From positions 248,001 to 312,000 of the forward strand of contig JAPYTQ010000001.1 in NCBI GenBank assembly GCA_029941905.1: a DNA stretch of 64,000 nucleotides, written 5' to 3'. The notes under the pieces were generated by a model that did not search any database, was not told the DNA's origin, and worked only from the letters and a program-made list of their open reading frames with translations. This DNA comes from JAHRVQ01 sp029941905 (GTDB lineage: Bacteria > Pseudomonadota > Gammaproteobacteria > Pseudomonadales > Azotimanducaceae). This document shows positions 24,587 to 33,260 of this stretch, in pieces; the stretch's first letter is position 1, and each line of letters opens with the position of its first letter. The position numbers and the translations under genes are program-made.

Positions 24587-25524
24587 GCGAATTGTAGTTC
24601 GATCTCATTCAGAACACGGTAACATTCAAGTACCTTAGCCACGGATGAATTCGGTTCCCTGGCTTCACTGATGGCCGCAAAAAACTCACGATCCTGAAGT
24701 TCGATACCATTCATGGACACATCTACCTGGGAAACATCTATCGGTACTTCTTTGCCATCAACGAGATCATCGTAACGGGCAATATACGTCCCGTTGTCAC
24801 AGATATAGCGAAAGAATGTACCCAGCGGCCCGTCATTGTTAAAGGACAATGAAAGTGTCAGCAAGGCGCCGCCTGCTGTTCTCATTTGTATGGACATATC
24901 CATGGCAATACCAAGTTCCGGATGTTTCGGGCCCTGGACGCCATTCACCGCAACAACCCTGTCATCTGTCTGGTACTGGAACAGATCGACACTGTGCGCG
25001 GCGTGATGCCAGAGCAGATTATCGGTCCAGAAACGAGGTTCCCCCGCGGCATTAATGTTCTTGCGGCGAAAGAAGTAAGTCTGTACATCCATCTGCTGGA
25101 TACGGATTTCACCACTTTGAATTTTGTGATGAAGCCACTGATGAGATGGATTGAACCGGCGCGTGTGCCCTACCATGCAGATAAGACCCGTTTCCTGCTG
25201 CACCCGAAACACTTCCTCGGCGTCAGCCCAGGAATCCGCCAACGGTATTTCAACTTGAACATGCTTCCCGGCTTTCATACATTGGATGGCCTGCGCTGCA
25301 TGGATCGGAGTAGGTGTACAGAGGATGGCGGCATCGACATCAGGCAGACGCAATGCATCCGCAAGGTCTGTAAACACATGCTCAATATCATACTGATCTG
25401 CAATCTCCCGGGTCTGCCCGGGCTTCTCCCCTACCAAAGCAACGACATTCACACCTTCTATGTTCTTATGACCCTGCAGATGTTTGATACCAAACGCCCC
25501 CGGTCCGGCAAGTATTATGTTCAC
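24583..25524 (-). CDS. ligC: 4-carboxy-2-hydroxymuconate-6-semialdehyde dehydrogenase LigC
   Basis: NAD(P)-dependent dehydrogenase (313 residues, Gfo/Idh/MocA fold) oxidising the protocatechuate 4,5-cleavage product, in hemiacetal form, to 2-pyrone-4,6-dicarboxylate. The N-terminal nucleotide-binding motif is GPGAFGIKH. The characteristic LigC stretch HVQVEIPLADSWADAE replaces the usual EKP motif of the superfamily, and GHTRRFNPSH and YFFRRKN are as recalled for Sphingobium LigC. It is last in the minus-strand operon and overlaps ligI by 4 bases. Position with ligI, ligJ, ligK and ligAB confirms the role. Confidence 0.93.
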   Translation of the reverse strand: MNIILAGPGAFGIKHLQGHKNIEGVNVVALVGEKPGQTREIADQYDIEHVFTDLADALRLPDVDAAILCTPTPIHAAQAIQCMKAGKHVQVEIPLADSWADAEEVFRVQQETGLICMVGHTRRFNPSHQWLHHKIQSGEIRIQQMDVQTYFFRRKNINAAGEPRFWTDNLLWHHAAHSVDLFQYQTDDRVVAVNGVQGPKHPELGIAMDMSIQMRTAGGALLTLSLSFNNDGPLGTFFRYICDNGTYIARYDDLVDGKEVPIDVSQVDVSMNGIELQDREFFAAISEAREPNSSVAKVLECYRVLNEIELQFA

Positions 25525-26429
25525 TCAATTTCCTCCGGCCAATACAGGCGACGTGGATTCTCAACCAGTAACTGGTTCTGCAACTCAACCGTCGGCGCAA
25601 TCCCGGGGATGAAGTTAACAAGATCTCCATCATCCGGCATATGGGATTTCAAGTTCGGATGTGGCCAATCCGTGCCCCACAGAACTCTATCGGGGAATGC
25701 TTCAACCACTCGATGCCCAAACGGTACAACGTCGCTGTAGTTGGGCGGCCCTTGCATCGACAATCGATCCGGACAGGTGACTTTGCTCCAATAATTTGAG
25801 TTCTCAGCCATCAGGCGCATGAAGAGATCGAATTCCTTCGAGCGGGCTCCCAGTGCAACATCAGGTCTGCCCATATGATCAACGACGACGGTTGTAGGCA
25901 AAGCAGCGAAGAAGTCGAATAACTGAGGAAGCTCGGCTGCTTCAAAGTAGATAACGATATGCCAGCCAAAAGGCTGAATACGTTCTGCAATTTCCAATAG
26001 CGAATCGTGTGGCAGAGCATCTACCAGACGTTTGACGAAGTTGAATCGCACTCCGCGAACACCTGCGGTGTGCAGTGCCTCCAGTTCCGCATCACTGATA
26101 TCTCTTGTTACCGTGGCGACACCTCTTGCACCACCATCGGAATGTTCGAGCGCATCTATCAGGGCCCTGTTATCGGCACCGTGGCAGGTTGCCTGAACGA
26201 TGACATTGCGCGAGAACCCGAGGTGATCGCGTAATGCCCACAGCTTTTCCTTCGAGGCGTCGCAAGGCGTATATTTACGCTGAGGTGAAAATGGAAACTG
26301 ATCACCAGGTCCAAAAACATGGCAGTGCGCATCGACGGCGCCAGCCGGTGGTTTGAATTTGGGCACTGACGGACTCGGGTGAAATACAAGCCAGTCATCA
26401 TCCATTTGAAACGCTGGTTTGTTAACCAC
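25521..26429 (-). CDS. ligI: 2-pyrone-4,6-dicarboxylate lactonase LigI
   Basis: Amidohydrolase-superfamily hydrolase (302 residues) that opens the pyrone ring of 2-pyrone-4,6-dicarboxylate to oxalomesaconate. The first metal-ligand or substrate-binding motif AVDAHCHVFGP is near residue 28, followed by the PDC-hydrolase signature FPFSPQRKYTPCDA and, near the C-terminus, LWGTDWPHPN with the catalytic Asp. It overlaps ligC by 4 bases, and its start ATG overlaps the ligJ stop by one base, so translation is coupled. Confidence 0.93.
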   Translation of the reverse strand: MVNKPAFQMDDDWLVFHPSPSVPKFKPPAGAVDAHCHVFGPGDQFPFSPQRKYTPCDASKEKLWALRDHLGFSRNVIVQATCHGADNRALIDALEHSDGGARGVATVTRDISDAELEALHTAGVRGVRFNFVKRLVDALPHDSLLEIAERIQPFGWHIVIYFEAAELPQLFDFFAALPTTVVVDHMGRPDVALGARSKEFDLFMRLMAENSNYWSKVTCPDRLSMQGPPNYSDVVPFGHRVVEAFPDRVLWGTDWPHPNLKSHMPDDGDLVNFIPGIAPTVELQNQLLVENPRRLYWPEEIE

Positions 26430-27451
26430 TACTTGCCCCTCTCACTCAGAATCCTGTCTAATCGTGGATAAACGCGCCTGGCGTTGCCCTCGAATATTTT
26501 ACGCTTGTCAAGATCGCTAAGATCGAGTGCATCGATATAGCGTTTCGTGTCATCGAAGTAGTTACCCGTTTCCGGATCAATCCCACGCACGGCGCCAACC
26601 ATTTCTGAACCAAACAGGATGTTATCGACATCAATCACGTCAACCAGCAGATCAATTCCCGGCTGATGGTATACACAGGTGTCAAAATATACATTTCTCA
26701 TCACATGGGTCGACAGCAAAGGTTTTCCTAACATATCAGCCAGGCCGCGATATCGCCCCCAGTGATAAGGCACGGCGCCACCACCATGGGGAATAATAAA
26801 TCGCAACCCTGGAAAATCCCTGAACAGATCACCCTGGATAAACTGCATGAACGCCGTCGTATCTGCGTTGATATAGTGCGCCCCAGTGGCATGAAAGTTT
26901 TCATTACAGGAGCCAGAAACATGAACCATGGCAGGCACATCGAGTTCCACCATTTTTTCATACAGCGGATACCATTCCCCGTCGGTCAGGGGCTTTGCTG
27001 TCCAGTGACCACCGGATGGATCGGGATTCAGATTACAGCCAATAAAACCCAGTTCATTCACACACCGCTCCAGTTCTGCAACTGAATCTGCTATAGGAAT
27101 ACCGGGCGACTGGGGTAATTGGCAGACACCAGCAAAGTTATTCGGATAGAGTTCGACAACCCTGGCAATAAGGTCATTACAACGTCGGGACCAATCCCTG
27201 GAGACTTGAGCGTTACCAAGATGATGTGCCATTGCAGACGCGCGGGGGGAGAAGATGGTTAAATCTGCACCACGCTCGCGCTGTAGTTTCAGTTGGTTAT
27301 TTTCGATACTTTCCCGGATCTGGTCATCGGTGATGTCTGATCCCCGGGGAACCGGTAAAGATGGATCTTCAAAATGGGCGAGTTGCTCTTGCCGGAACTC
27401 CTGATGCGGCCCTGGCGCAGTCGTGTAATGGCCATGACAATCAATAATCAT
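26429..27451 (-). CDS. ligJ: 4-oxalomesaconate hydratase LigJ
   Basis: Amidohydrolase-like hydratase (340 residues) converting 4-oxalomesaconate to 4-carboxy-4-hydroxy-2-oxoadipate. Begins IIDCHGHYTTAP (metal-binding HxH), with the conserved RERGADLTIFSPRA and, near the C-terminus, LFGSEM. Longer in-frame starts (27478, 27499) overlap the upstream tautomerase gene. ATG 27451 is chosen because the protein then begins at the conserved first strand; GGGG lies upstream but somewhat far. It is fourth from the end of the lig operon. Confidence 0.9.
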   Translation of the reverse strand: MIIDCHGHYTTAPGPHQEFRQEQLAHFEDPSLPVPRGSDITDDQIRESIENNQLKLQRERGADLTIFSPRASAMAHHLGNAQVSRDWSRRCNDLIARVVELYPNNFAGVCQLPQSPGIPIADSVAELERCVNELGFIGCNLNPDPSGGHWTAKPLTDGEWYPLYEKMVELDVPAMVHVSGSCNENFHATGAHYINADTTAFMQFIQGDLFRDFPGLRFIIPHGGGAVPYHWGRYRGLADMLGKPLLSTHVMRNVYFDTCVYHQPGIDLLVDVIDVDNILFGSEMVGAVRGIDPETGNYFDDTKRYIDALDLSDLDKRKIFEGNARRVYPRLDRILSERGK

Positions 27452-27470
27452 CGTTTTTGTTGCCCCATCA

Positions 27471-28562
27471 TTACCCATCCAGTGCTGGTGCTGGTACAAA
27501 TACCTGCCCCTGCATTAATTTACGCGCTGTGCGCAACAACGCAGAACGATGAACCACCATCTGGTCCCCTTGTCCCGACACCTCAACTTCAATCGAGAAT
27601 GAACCTGTGGGGTGTTCTACCGCCACGGTTGACGAATCAGCATCAGTGGATGCCGTTGCCTGTTCACTTGCCAGGGATCCAGGAATAAGGCAGGCGACCG
27701 CAACGCTGGCGGCTCCCAGTACCCCCACAGCCTCGTGGACGCGGTGAGGAATAAAACTTCGCGTGCAAATCGTGCCACCTCTCTTTGGGGCCGATACTAA
27801 TGTCATCTTCGGCATCGTTTTCTGTTGCACATCACCCAGGTTCATCAGGTGCCCGACTTTTAGTCGGATCGATTCAACCCGCGCCTTGAGGTCCTTGTCA
27901 GATTCAAGTTCCACCGGAGTCTCATAACCTGATTTACCAAAGTCAGCGGCTGACATAACAACAACCGGCATCCCGTTGTCGATACAAGTCATCCTGATAC
28001 CATCAATCTCATCAACAATGTTACCCGTTGGCAATAAGGACCCGCAGGTCGACCCTGCGACATCGAGAAAGTCCAGCATAACCGGTGCCGCCGTACCCGG
28101 CACACCATCAATACTCGAATCACCCTGGTAAGTAACAACCTTATTCGGGGTCTTTACCCGCGCAATCGCCAGCCCACCGGAATTTACCAGTCGAATGCGT
28201 ACCTCCGTTTCACCATCACTGGCGGGAACGAGGTTATTTTCTATTGCAAAAGGTCCCACACCTGCAAGAATATTACCGCAGTTCTGACCATCAGAGACTT
28301 CTGCGCGGTCCACGACAACCTGCAGGAAAAGATAGTCCACATCTGCCTCAGGTGCTTCCGACGGAGTGACGATCGCAACCTTGCTCGTCAGTGGATGCGC
28401 GCCGCCAACACCATCAATCTGCCGGTCATCGGGTGAACCCAGTGCCGCCAGCAGTATGCGATCTCTTTCAGTGATATTTAAAGGCAAGTCTCGACCAAGG
28501 AAGTAGAGCCCTTTAGAAGTACCACCACGCATTAATACCGTTGGAATTGCAGTTTGCATCAC
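27471..28562 (-). CDS. ligU: 4-oxalomesaconate tautomerase/isomerase, PrpF family (LigU/GalD-like)
   Basis: PrpF-family isomerase (363 residues) that shifts the double bond between keto/enol or allylic isomers of oxalomesaconate so that LigJ can act. Diagnostic features are the N-terminal VLMRGGTSKGLYF and DGQNCGNILAGVGPFA, the diaminopimelate-epimerase-like fold's cysteine loop. The start is ambiguous between GTG 28562 and ATG 28559 (adjacent codons), with AGGGA upstream. It lies 12 bases after ligK. LigU (Sphingobium) and GalD (Pseudomonas) both fit; the symbol follows the lig context. Confidence 0.88.
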   Translation of the reverse strand: MMQTAIPTVLMRGGTSKGLYFLGRDLPLNITERDRILLAALGSPDDRQIDGVGGAHPLTSKVAIVTPSEAPEADVDYLFLQVVVDRAEVSDGQNCGNILAGVGPFAIENNLVPASDGETEVRIRLVNSGGLAIARVKTPNKVVTYQGDSSIDGVPGTAAPVMLDFLDVAGSTCGSLLPTGNIVDEIDGIRMTCIDNGMPVVVMSAADFGKSGYETPVELESDKDLKARVESIRLKVGHLMNLGDVQQKTMPKMTLVSAPKRGGTICTRSFIPHRVHEAVGVLGAASVAVACLIPGSLASEQATASTDADSSTVAVEHPTGSFSIEVEVSGQGDQMVVHRSALLRTARKLMQGQVFVPAPALDG

Positions 28563-28574
28563 CTAGTCCGATCC

Positions 28575-29249
28575 CTACTTAATATATTTAAGCCCCTTTG
28601 CCGCTAATCGTTCACGCATGTTGTAGATATCAAGACCCAGCTCGCCATTCTCGAATTGCTTCCGCTTCTCTTCCTCGTTCGCTTCTCGAGCTCTGGATTT
28701 TTCAAGAACCGGGCCAGCTTCTTCCCGCCTGACAACCACAACACCATCGTCATCCGCTACGATTACATCACCGGGATAAACAAGCGCGCCAGCGCAGACC
28801 ATGGGTGAGTTCACATTCGCCAGACTCTCTTTGACGGTACCGGTCGCGCTGACAGCGCTCGACCAGACCGGAAATTGCATTCGGGTCAATGTCGCGATGT
28901 CACGCACACCGGCATCGATGATCAATCCCATAACACCATGAGCTACCAGTGAGGTTGCTAACAAGTCACCAAAATAACCATCTCCGCACGGGCTGGTGGG
29001 TGATACCACCAATACATCACCTGGCCGGCATTGTTCCACCGCAACGTGAATCATCCAGTTATCCCCTGGTGCTACCTCGCAGGTAATTGCGGTACCGGCG
29101 ATATGCGCGGGTCGATAGATCGGGCGCAATTTCGATGACAAAAGCCCCTTGCGCCCTTGTGCTTCGTGCACCGTCGCTACACCCAGGTTCAGATATTGAT
29201 GCACGATGTTCTCTGGGACACGACTGAACTCTGTGATAACTGTAGACAT
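28575..29249 (-). CDS. ligK: 4-carboxy-4-hydroxy-2-oxoadipate aldolase / oxaloacetate decarboxylase LigK
   Basis: Class II pyruvate aldolase of the RraA-like fold (224 residues). It cleaves 4-carboxy-4-hydroxy-2-oxoadipate to pyruvate and oxaloacetate and can decarboxylate oxaloacetate. Family motifs: GVATVHEAQGRKGLL, SPTSPCGDGYFGDLLA and DAGVRDIATL (the Arg-Asp that binds pyruvate and metal), then YPGDVIVADDDGVVVV. ATG 29249 is supported by AAGGAAG 6 bases upstream; an earlier in-frame start would overlap the transporter gene. It encodes the final carbon-carbon cleavage of the pathway. Confidence 0.93.
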   Translation of the reverse strand: MSTVITEFSRVPENIVHQYLNLGVATVHEAQGRKGLLSSKLRPIYRPAHIAGTAITCEVAPGDNWMIHVAVEQCRPGDVLVVSPTSPCGDGYFGDLLATSLVAHGVMGLIIDAGVRDIATLTRMQFPVWSSAVSATGTVKESLANVNSPMVCAGALVYPGDVIVADDDGVVVVRREEAGPVLEKSRAREANEEEKRKQFENGELGLDIYNMRERLAAKGLKYIK

Positions 29250-29259
29250 GAACGCTTCC

Positions 29260-30582
29260 TTAATTATTTCTCGCTGCACTGTTCACAGCACTATTCGCAG
29301 CACTTACTGCAACCATTGCAATGACCAGGGGTATCGCAAAGATCAAAAACAGCGTATTACTTTGCCACTGATAGTCTAACAGGACCCCTGCAGCCAATGG
29401 CGACAAAACAGCCCCGCCTCGCCCTATCCCGATCGCCCAACCCATACCGGTAGTTCGTATCGATACCGGATACAAACCCGGCACCAGGGCATAGAGCCCT
29501 ATCATTGAGCCAAACAGGAAGAAGCCTATCGCCACGCACAACATCAGTGCCAGCGACATATTCGATGCATAGATACTGAATAATGCCATGAAAACTGCAG
29601 TCACAATCATGTAGGTGCCAATAAGAAATCTTAACGGTAATTTCGTGGTGAGGTAGCCAAGTATCAAGCCTCCCACAATACCGCCAAGGTTGAGCAACAC
29701 ACCAGCGGAGATTCCCTCGCCTGCTGAAAGACCGGCTTCAGTCAGCAACTTTGGGGTCCAGCTTAATACAAAATAGAAACTCAACATCAACATGAAAAAC
29801 GCCAGCCATATCATCAGGCTGGATCTCCGCAAGTCACCGGAAACCAAGTCACGAACTCCCGTCAATTGCAGCTTTGCATCCGCTGGAACCGGTGGCAGAA
29901 TTTTAACCGCCTCATGACCCATATGCCCGAGCAACCTGTTGACCTTCTCCAGCGCATTCTGTGGACGTTTGGTCAGCAGAAACGCGAGGGATTCCGGCAG
30001 CTTTTGAAACGTCAGGGGGATAAGTAATGATGACAGGATGGCACCGAACAAAAAAACTGATCTCCAGCCATATTCCCCGATGAGAAAGGCCGCGATACTG
30101 CCACCGATCACTGCGCCGATCGGGTAACCCGTTTGTAAAAAACTCACCGCAAAATCACGCCATTTGATCGACGAGTACTCGGCAACGATGACATTCAGGC
30201 TGGCAAGCAAGCCGCCAATACCCAATCCCGTAATCAACCTTAACAATGCGAGCTGAACCATGGATTGTGAAACCGCAGACAGGAACATGCCCACGCTAAT
30301 GACTACCAGACAGGATAAAACCACCGATCGCCGCCCGAATCTGTCAGCCCTCGGAGCCACGAACAAAGACCCAAGGGACATCCCCAGTAACCCGGCACTG
30401 AACAGGATTCCCAGTTCCGAACTCTGTAATCCCCATTCGCTGGCCACCGAGGACGCCGTAAACGCCATCACCAGCACGTCAAATCCATCAAGCATATTGA
30501 TTGCCAGGCAAATCGTAATGGCCACTTTCTGGTAGCGCGACATCACACCTTGCTGGATAACTTCGTTGACGTCATGGATCAT
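29260..30582 (-). CDS. MFS aromatic acid:H+ symporter (PcaK-like)
   Basis: Inner-membrane transporter of 440 residues with 12 predicted helices. The AAHS family signature is visible: INMLDGFDVLVMAFTAS in helix 1 and the loop APRADRFGRRSVVL between helices 2 and 3. By its location between ligB and ligK it probably imports 4-hydroxybenzoate or protocatechuate. It starts 20 bases after ligB and ends 10 bases before ligK. Substrate preference within the family cannot be read directly. Confidence 0.9.
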   Translation of the reverse strand: MIHDVNEVIQQGVMSRYQKVAITICLAINMLDGFDVLVMAFTASSVASEWGLQSSELGILFSAGLLGMSLGSLFVAPRADRFGRRSVVLSCLVVISVGMFLSAVSQSMVQLALLRLITGLGIGGLLASLNVIVAEYSSIKWRDFAVSFLQTGYPIGAVIGGSIAAFLIGEYGWRSVFLFGAILSSLLIPLTFQKLPESLAFLLTKRPQNALEKVNRLLGHMGHEAVKILPPVPADAKLQLTGVRDLVSGDLRRSSLMIWLAFFMLMLSFYFVLSWTPKLLTEAGLSAGEGISAGVLLNLGGIVGGLILGYLTTKLPLRFLIGTYMIVTAVFMALFSIYASNMSLALMLCVAIGFFLFGSMIGLYALVPGLYPVSIRTTGMGWAIGIGRGGAVLSPLAAGVLLDYQWQSNTLFLIFAIPLVIAMVAVSAANSAVNSAARNN

Positions 30583-30602
30583 GATGAATCTAACGACCTG
30601 GT

Positions 30603-31445
30603 TTAGTATGGGTTCTCAAGCACCAGCACGCCCGCGCCGGTGTTTGAGATAGGTGCATGATAATGTTTCTGCACAACGTTGACCTTGTCCTTCAAGGCAC
30701 CGCGCATAACAAGCCACATGATCACCTCTATGCCTTCTGACCCGGCAATCCTGATGATCTCTGAATTACTTAGCCCCGCTAACCATTGCGGATCACTGAT
30801 GATGCTCTCCATGCATTTCAAATCGAAATCCACATTGATAAGACCAGCCCTTTCTCCCTGCAACTGATGTGACATGCCACCGGTACCAAAGATCACCACC
30901 TTGTGATCTTCCGGATAGGATTCGACCGCCTTACCCAGTGCGTGGCCAAGAGCGAGACAACGCCGGGCGCTGGTCAGCGGGTGTTGCACAATATTTACCG
31001 CCAATGGTATTGCCTTGACAGGCCACTGCGGTAAATGTCCCCACATCAGCGACATGGGAACAATAAAACCATGGTCAACCAGCATCTGCTGACAGGTTGC
31101 CAGGTCAAAATCCTGGTTAATGATCGACTCTGCCAGGTGCCATGAAAACTGTGCATCTCCTTCAAAGCGGGACTGGGTCTGCAGGCCCCAACCTTCGTCG
31201 GCGTTCTCGTAATGATCCGCGCAACCCAGTGCAAACGTTGGCACATTGTCCAGGAAGAAGTTCAAACCGTGATCGTTGTAAACCACAATCACAATATCCG
31301 GGTCCATCTTGTCCAGCCAGGCCTTTACAGGTTCATAGCCGTCAAAGAAACGCTTCCAGTAAGGCTCACTTTGAAGACCGGCTGACATTGCATTGCCAAT
31401 AGCGGGAATATGCGATGTGGTCACGCCGCCTACTATTCTAGCCAT
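30603..31445 (-). CDS. ligB: protocatechuate 4,5-dioxygenase beta subunit LigB
   Basis: Catalytic, Fe(II)-binding subunit (280 residues) of the type III extradiol dioxygenase that opens protocatechuate to 4-carboxy-2-hydroxymuconate-6-semialdehyde. The N-terminal GGVTTSHIPAIG carries the first iron-ligand His, and VVYNDHGLNFF a second conserved His. FGTGGMSHQLQGERAG matches the substrate pocket region. It overlaps ligA by 8 bases. Separate alpha and beta genes argue for protocatechuate 4,5-dioxygenase rather than the fused gallate dioxygenases. Confidence 0.94.
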   Translation of the reverse strand: MARIVGGVTTSHIPAIGNAMSAGLQSEPYWKRFFDGYEPVKAWLDKMDPDIVIVVYNDHGLNFFLDNVPTFALGCADHYENADEGWGLQTQSRFEGDAQFSWHLAESIINQDFDLATCQQMLVDHGFIVPMSLMWGHLPQWPVKAIPLAVNIVQHPLTSARRCLALGHALGKAVESYPEDHKVVIFGTGGMSHQLQGERAGLINVDFDLKCMESIISDPQWLAGLSNSEIIRIAGSEGIEVIMWLVMRGALKDKVNVVQKHYHAPISNTGAGVLVLENPY

Positions 31446-31839
31446 GCCAGTAACCTCCCGCCTTTTCCAGCTTGTCTTTTAATCCTTCGGCTTTTTTCTC
31501 AAGATTCGCTTTGAAATCTTCAGTCGAGATACCTTGAAATGCCGCACCCGCATCCTGGATGGAAACCCCTTTTGGGATAGCCAGCTTCGCAAAATAGTAA
31601 ATGTTCGCACCTGATCGCAGCAGGCTTAGATAGTCATTATCCAGCAGAGCCTGTTTCTGTTCCCCTGAAACGCCAAACTTGTCCGCGTAGGTCGCAGGGT
31701 CTTCATCGAACGCCCGCCGGTTTTCTTCATGATTGAAGGAAAACAGCATCTTGTTCAGGCTGTAGGCCGAATGGGAGGTTTTACCGTCGAACACGTAGGT
31801 GCCAGGTATATCGTCGTAATCGTGTTTTTTCCAGTTCAT
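31438..31839 (-). CDS. ligA: protocatechuate 4,5-dioxygenase alpha subunit LigA
   Basis: Small helical subunit (133 residues) that caps the active site of LigB. Signature DYDDIPGTYVFDG at the start, then SLNKMLFSFNHEENRRAF and the conserved LLRSGANIYYFAKLA. ATG 31839 is preferred: AAGGAG precedes it at about 9 bases and the protein starts at the conserved DIPGTY segment. Ten extra residues would be added from 31869. It follows pobA by 88 bases, the largest gap in the operon, so an internal promoter or attenuator is possible there. Confidence 0.94.
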   Translation of the reverse strand: MNWKKHDYDDIPGTYVFDGKTSHSAYSLNKMLFSFNHEENRRAFDEDPATYADKFGVSGEQKQALLDNDYLSLLRSGANIYYFAKLAIPKGVSIQDAGAAFQGISTEDFKANLEKKAEGLKDKLEKAGGYWHG

Positions 31840-31927
31840 GCGGTTCTTCTCCTTGACAGTTCTCACCAATGGAATCTCTGATTAAATTCTGTTAACACTC
31901 AATCAGACCTTCCCTATCTAACGACAA

Positions 31928-33118
31928 CTATTCAATCTTCTCGAACGGTAATCCCACGTACTGTTCAGCGATAACCTTCCTGCCTGCATCAGACTGCAGG
32001 TGATACTCAATATCAGAGGTATGCAAGTTCAGTTCAAACGCAGAGGTGTCTTTAAAATCATGCAGCATATTGCTCATCCACCAGGAAAAGCGCTGACCGT
32101 TCCAGACGCGCCGCAAACAGATATCAGAATATTTCTCGAGTAGATCCGTTCTTCCTTCCCCATAAACAAGGCTCAAAATTTTATAGAGTACGTGTACATC
32201 ACCACCGGCGGTATTTAATCCTTTCGCCCCGGTCGGTGGTACGATATGCGCGGCATCTCCCAATAGAAACAAATTTCCATACTGCATGGGTTCTGCTACG
32301 AAGCTGCGCATGGGCGCAATGCTTTTCTCAATGGAAGGCCCGGTAACCAGTTTCGCGGATAATTCTTCAGGTAGGCGGCGTTTGAGTTCATCCCAGAATC
32401 TCTCGTCACTCCAGGCTTCAACCACATCATCTTTCCCTACCTGTAGATAGTACCGGCTTCGAGTCTGTGATCGAAGGCTACACAGTGCGAATCCACGGGC
32501 ATGTTTGATATAAACCAACTCGGGATTAACCGGCGGTGTTTCGGACAAGAGACCGAGCCAGCCTCCGGGGTAGAGTTTCTCATGTTCGGTGATGCAGTCA
32601 TCAGGGATACTTTTTCTGGATACGCCATGGAAGCCATCACAACCAGCAATATAATCACAGTCGAGTCTGTGTCGGGCGCCGTCGTGCTCAAATGTGACAT
32701 AAGGCTTGTTAGTCAACGCATCCTGGGGCTGAACGTTACTCACTTCGTAATAGGTTCGCTGTTTTGACCTGGTGCGTGCCTCCATCAGATCTCTGGTCAA
32801 TTCAGTCTGGCCGTAGACAATGACCGTATTACCTCCAGTGAGCCCTTTTAGATCTATTCGGTGTCGACGATCATTAACTACGATCTCCACGCCATCATGA
32901 ACTTCGCCTTCAGTATCCATGCGATCGCCAATACCCGCCTCCCGCATTAACCTGGCAAAACCCGTTTCCAGCACACCGGCGCGAATCCTTCCCAATACAT
33001 AATCAGGGGTCACGCGTTCCAGAACGACATTCTCAATGCCCTGTTTATGTAGCAACTGACCCAGCAGGAGTCCTGAAGGGCCAGCACCGATGATTGCTAC
33101 TTTCGTCTTCACTGACAT
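31928..33118 (-). CDS. pobA: 4-hydroxybenzoate 3-monooxygenase PobA
   Basis: FAD- and NADPH-dependent aromatic hydroxylase (396 residues) turning 4-hydroxybenzoate into protocatechuate. FAD Rossmann motif GAGPSG at 11-16, PobA-typical LERVTPDYVLGRIRAGVLE, the DG motif region (CDYIAGCDGFHG) and the second FAD motif LLGDAAHIVPPTGAKGLN. It is the first gene of the lig operon and supplies its substrate. No pobR-type regulator is adjacent; the divergent space upstream leads only to stress-protein genes. Confidence 0.95.
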   Translation of the reverse strand: MSVKTKVAIIGAGPSGLLLGQLLHKQGIENVVLERVTPDYVLGRIRAGVLETGFARLMREAGIGDRMDTEGEVHDGVEIVVNDRRHRIDLKGLTGGNTVIVYGQTELTRDLMEARTRSKQRTYYEVSNVQPQDALTNKPYVTFEHDGARHRLDCDYIAGCDGFHGVSRKSIPDDCITEHEKLYPGGWLGLLSETPPVNPELVYIKHARGFALCSLRSQTRSRYYLQVGKDDVVEAWSDERFWDELKRRLPEELSAKLVTGPSIEKSIAPMRSFVAEPMQYGNLFLLGDAAHIVPPTGAKGLNTAGGDVHVLYKILSLVYGEGRTDLLEKYSDICLRRVWNGQRFSWWMSNMLHDFKDTSAFELNLHTSDIEYHLQSDAGRKVIAEQYVGLPFEKIE

Positions 33119-33260
33119 CCAACTCCTTTGTGCAGGAGGTCAAGTTGAAAAAGCTAATTATGTTTTGCCTGATTAATGTATCAGAATCCAACCAGATTGT
33201 TAGCGGTTTGTTGATATCCATACCACGCGATACAACCTTACGCTGCTCGGTCAAAAGCTG

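Noticed and set aside
30603..31839. Gallate dioxygenase
   Set aside because: Gallate dioxygenases of this type are fused alpha-beta proteins. Separate ligA and ligB with pobA and ligC indicate protocatechuate 4,5-dioxygenase.
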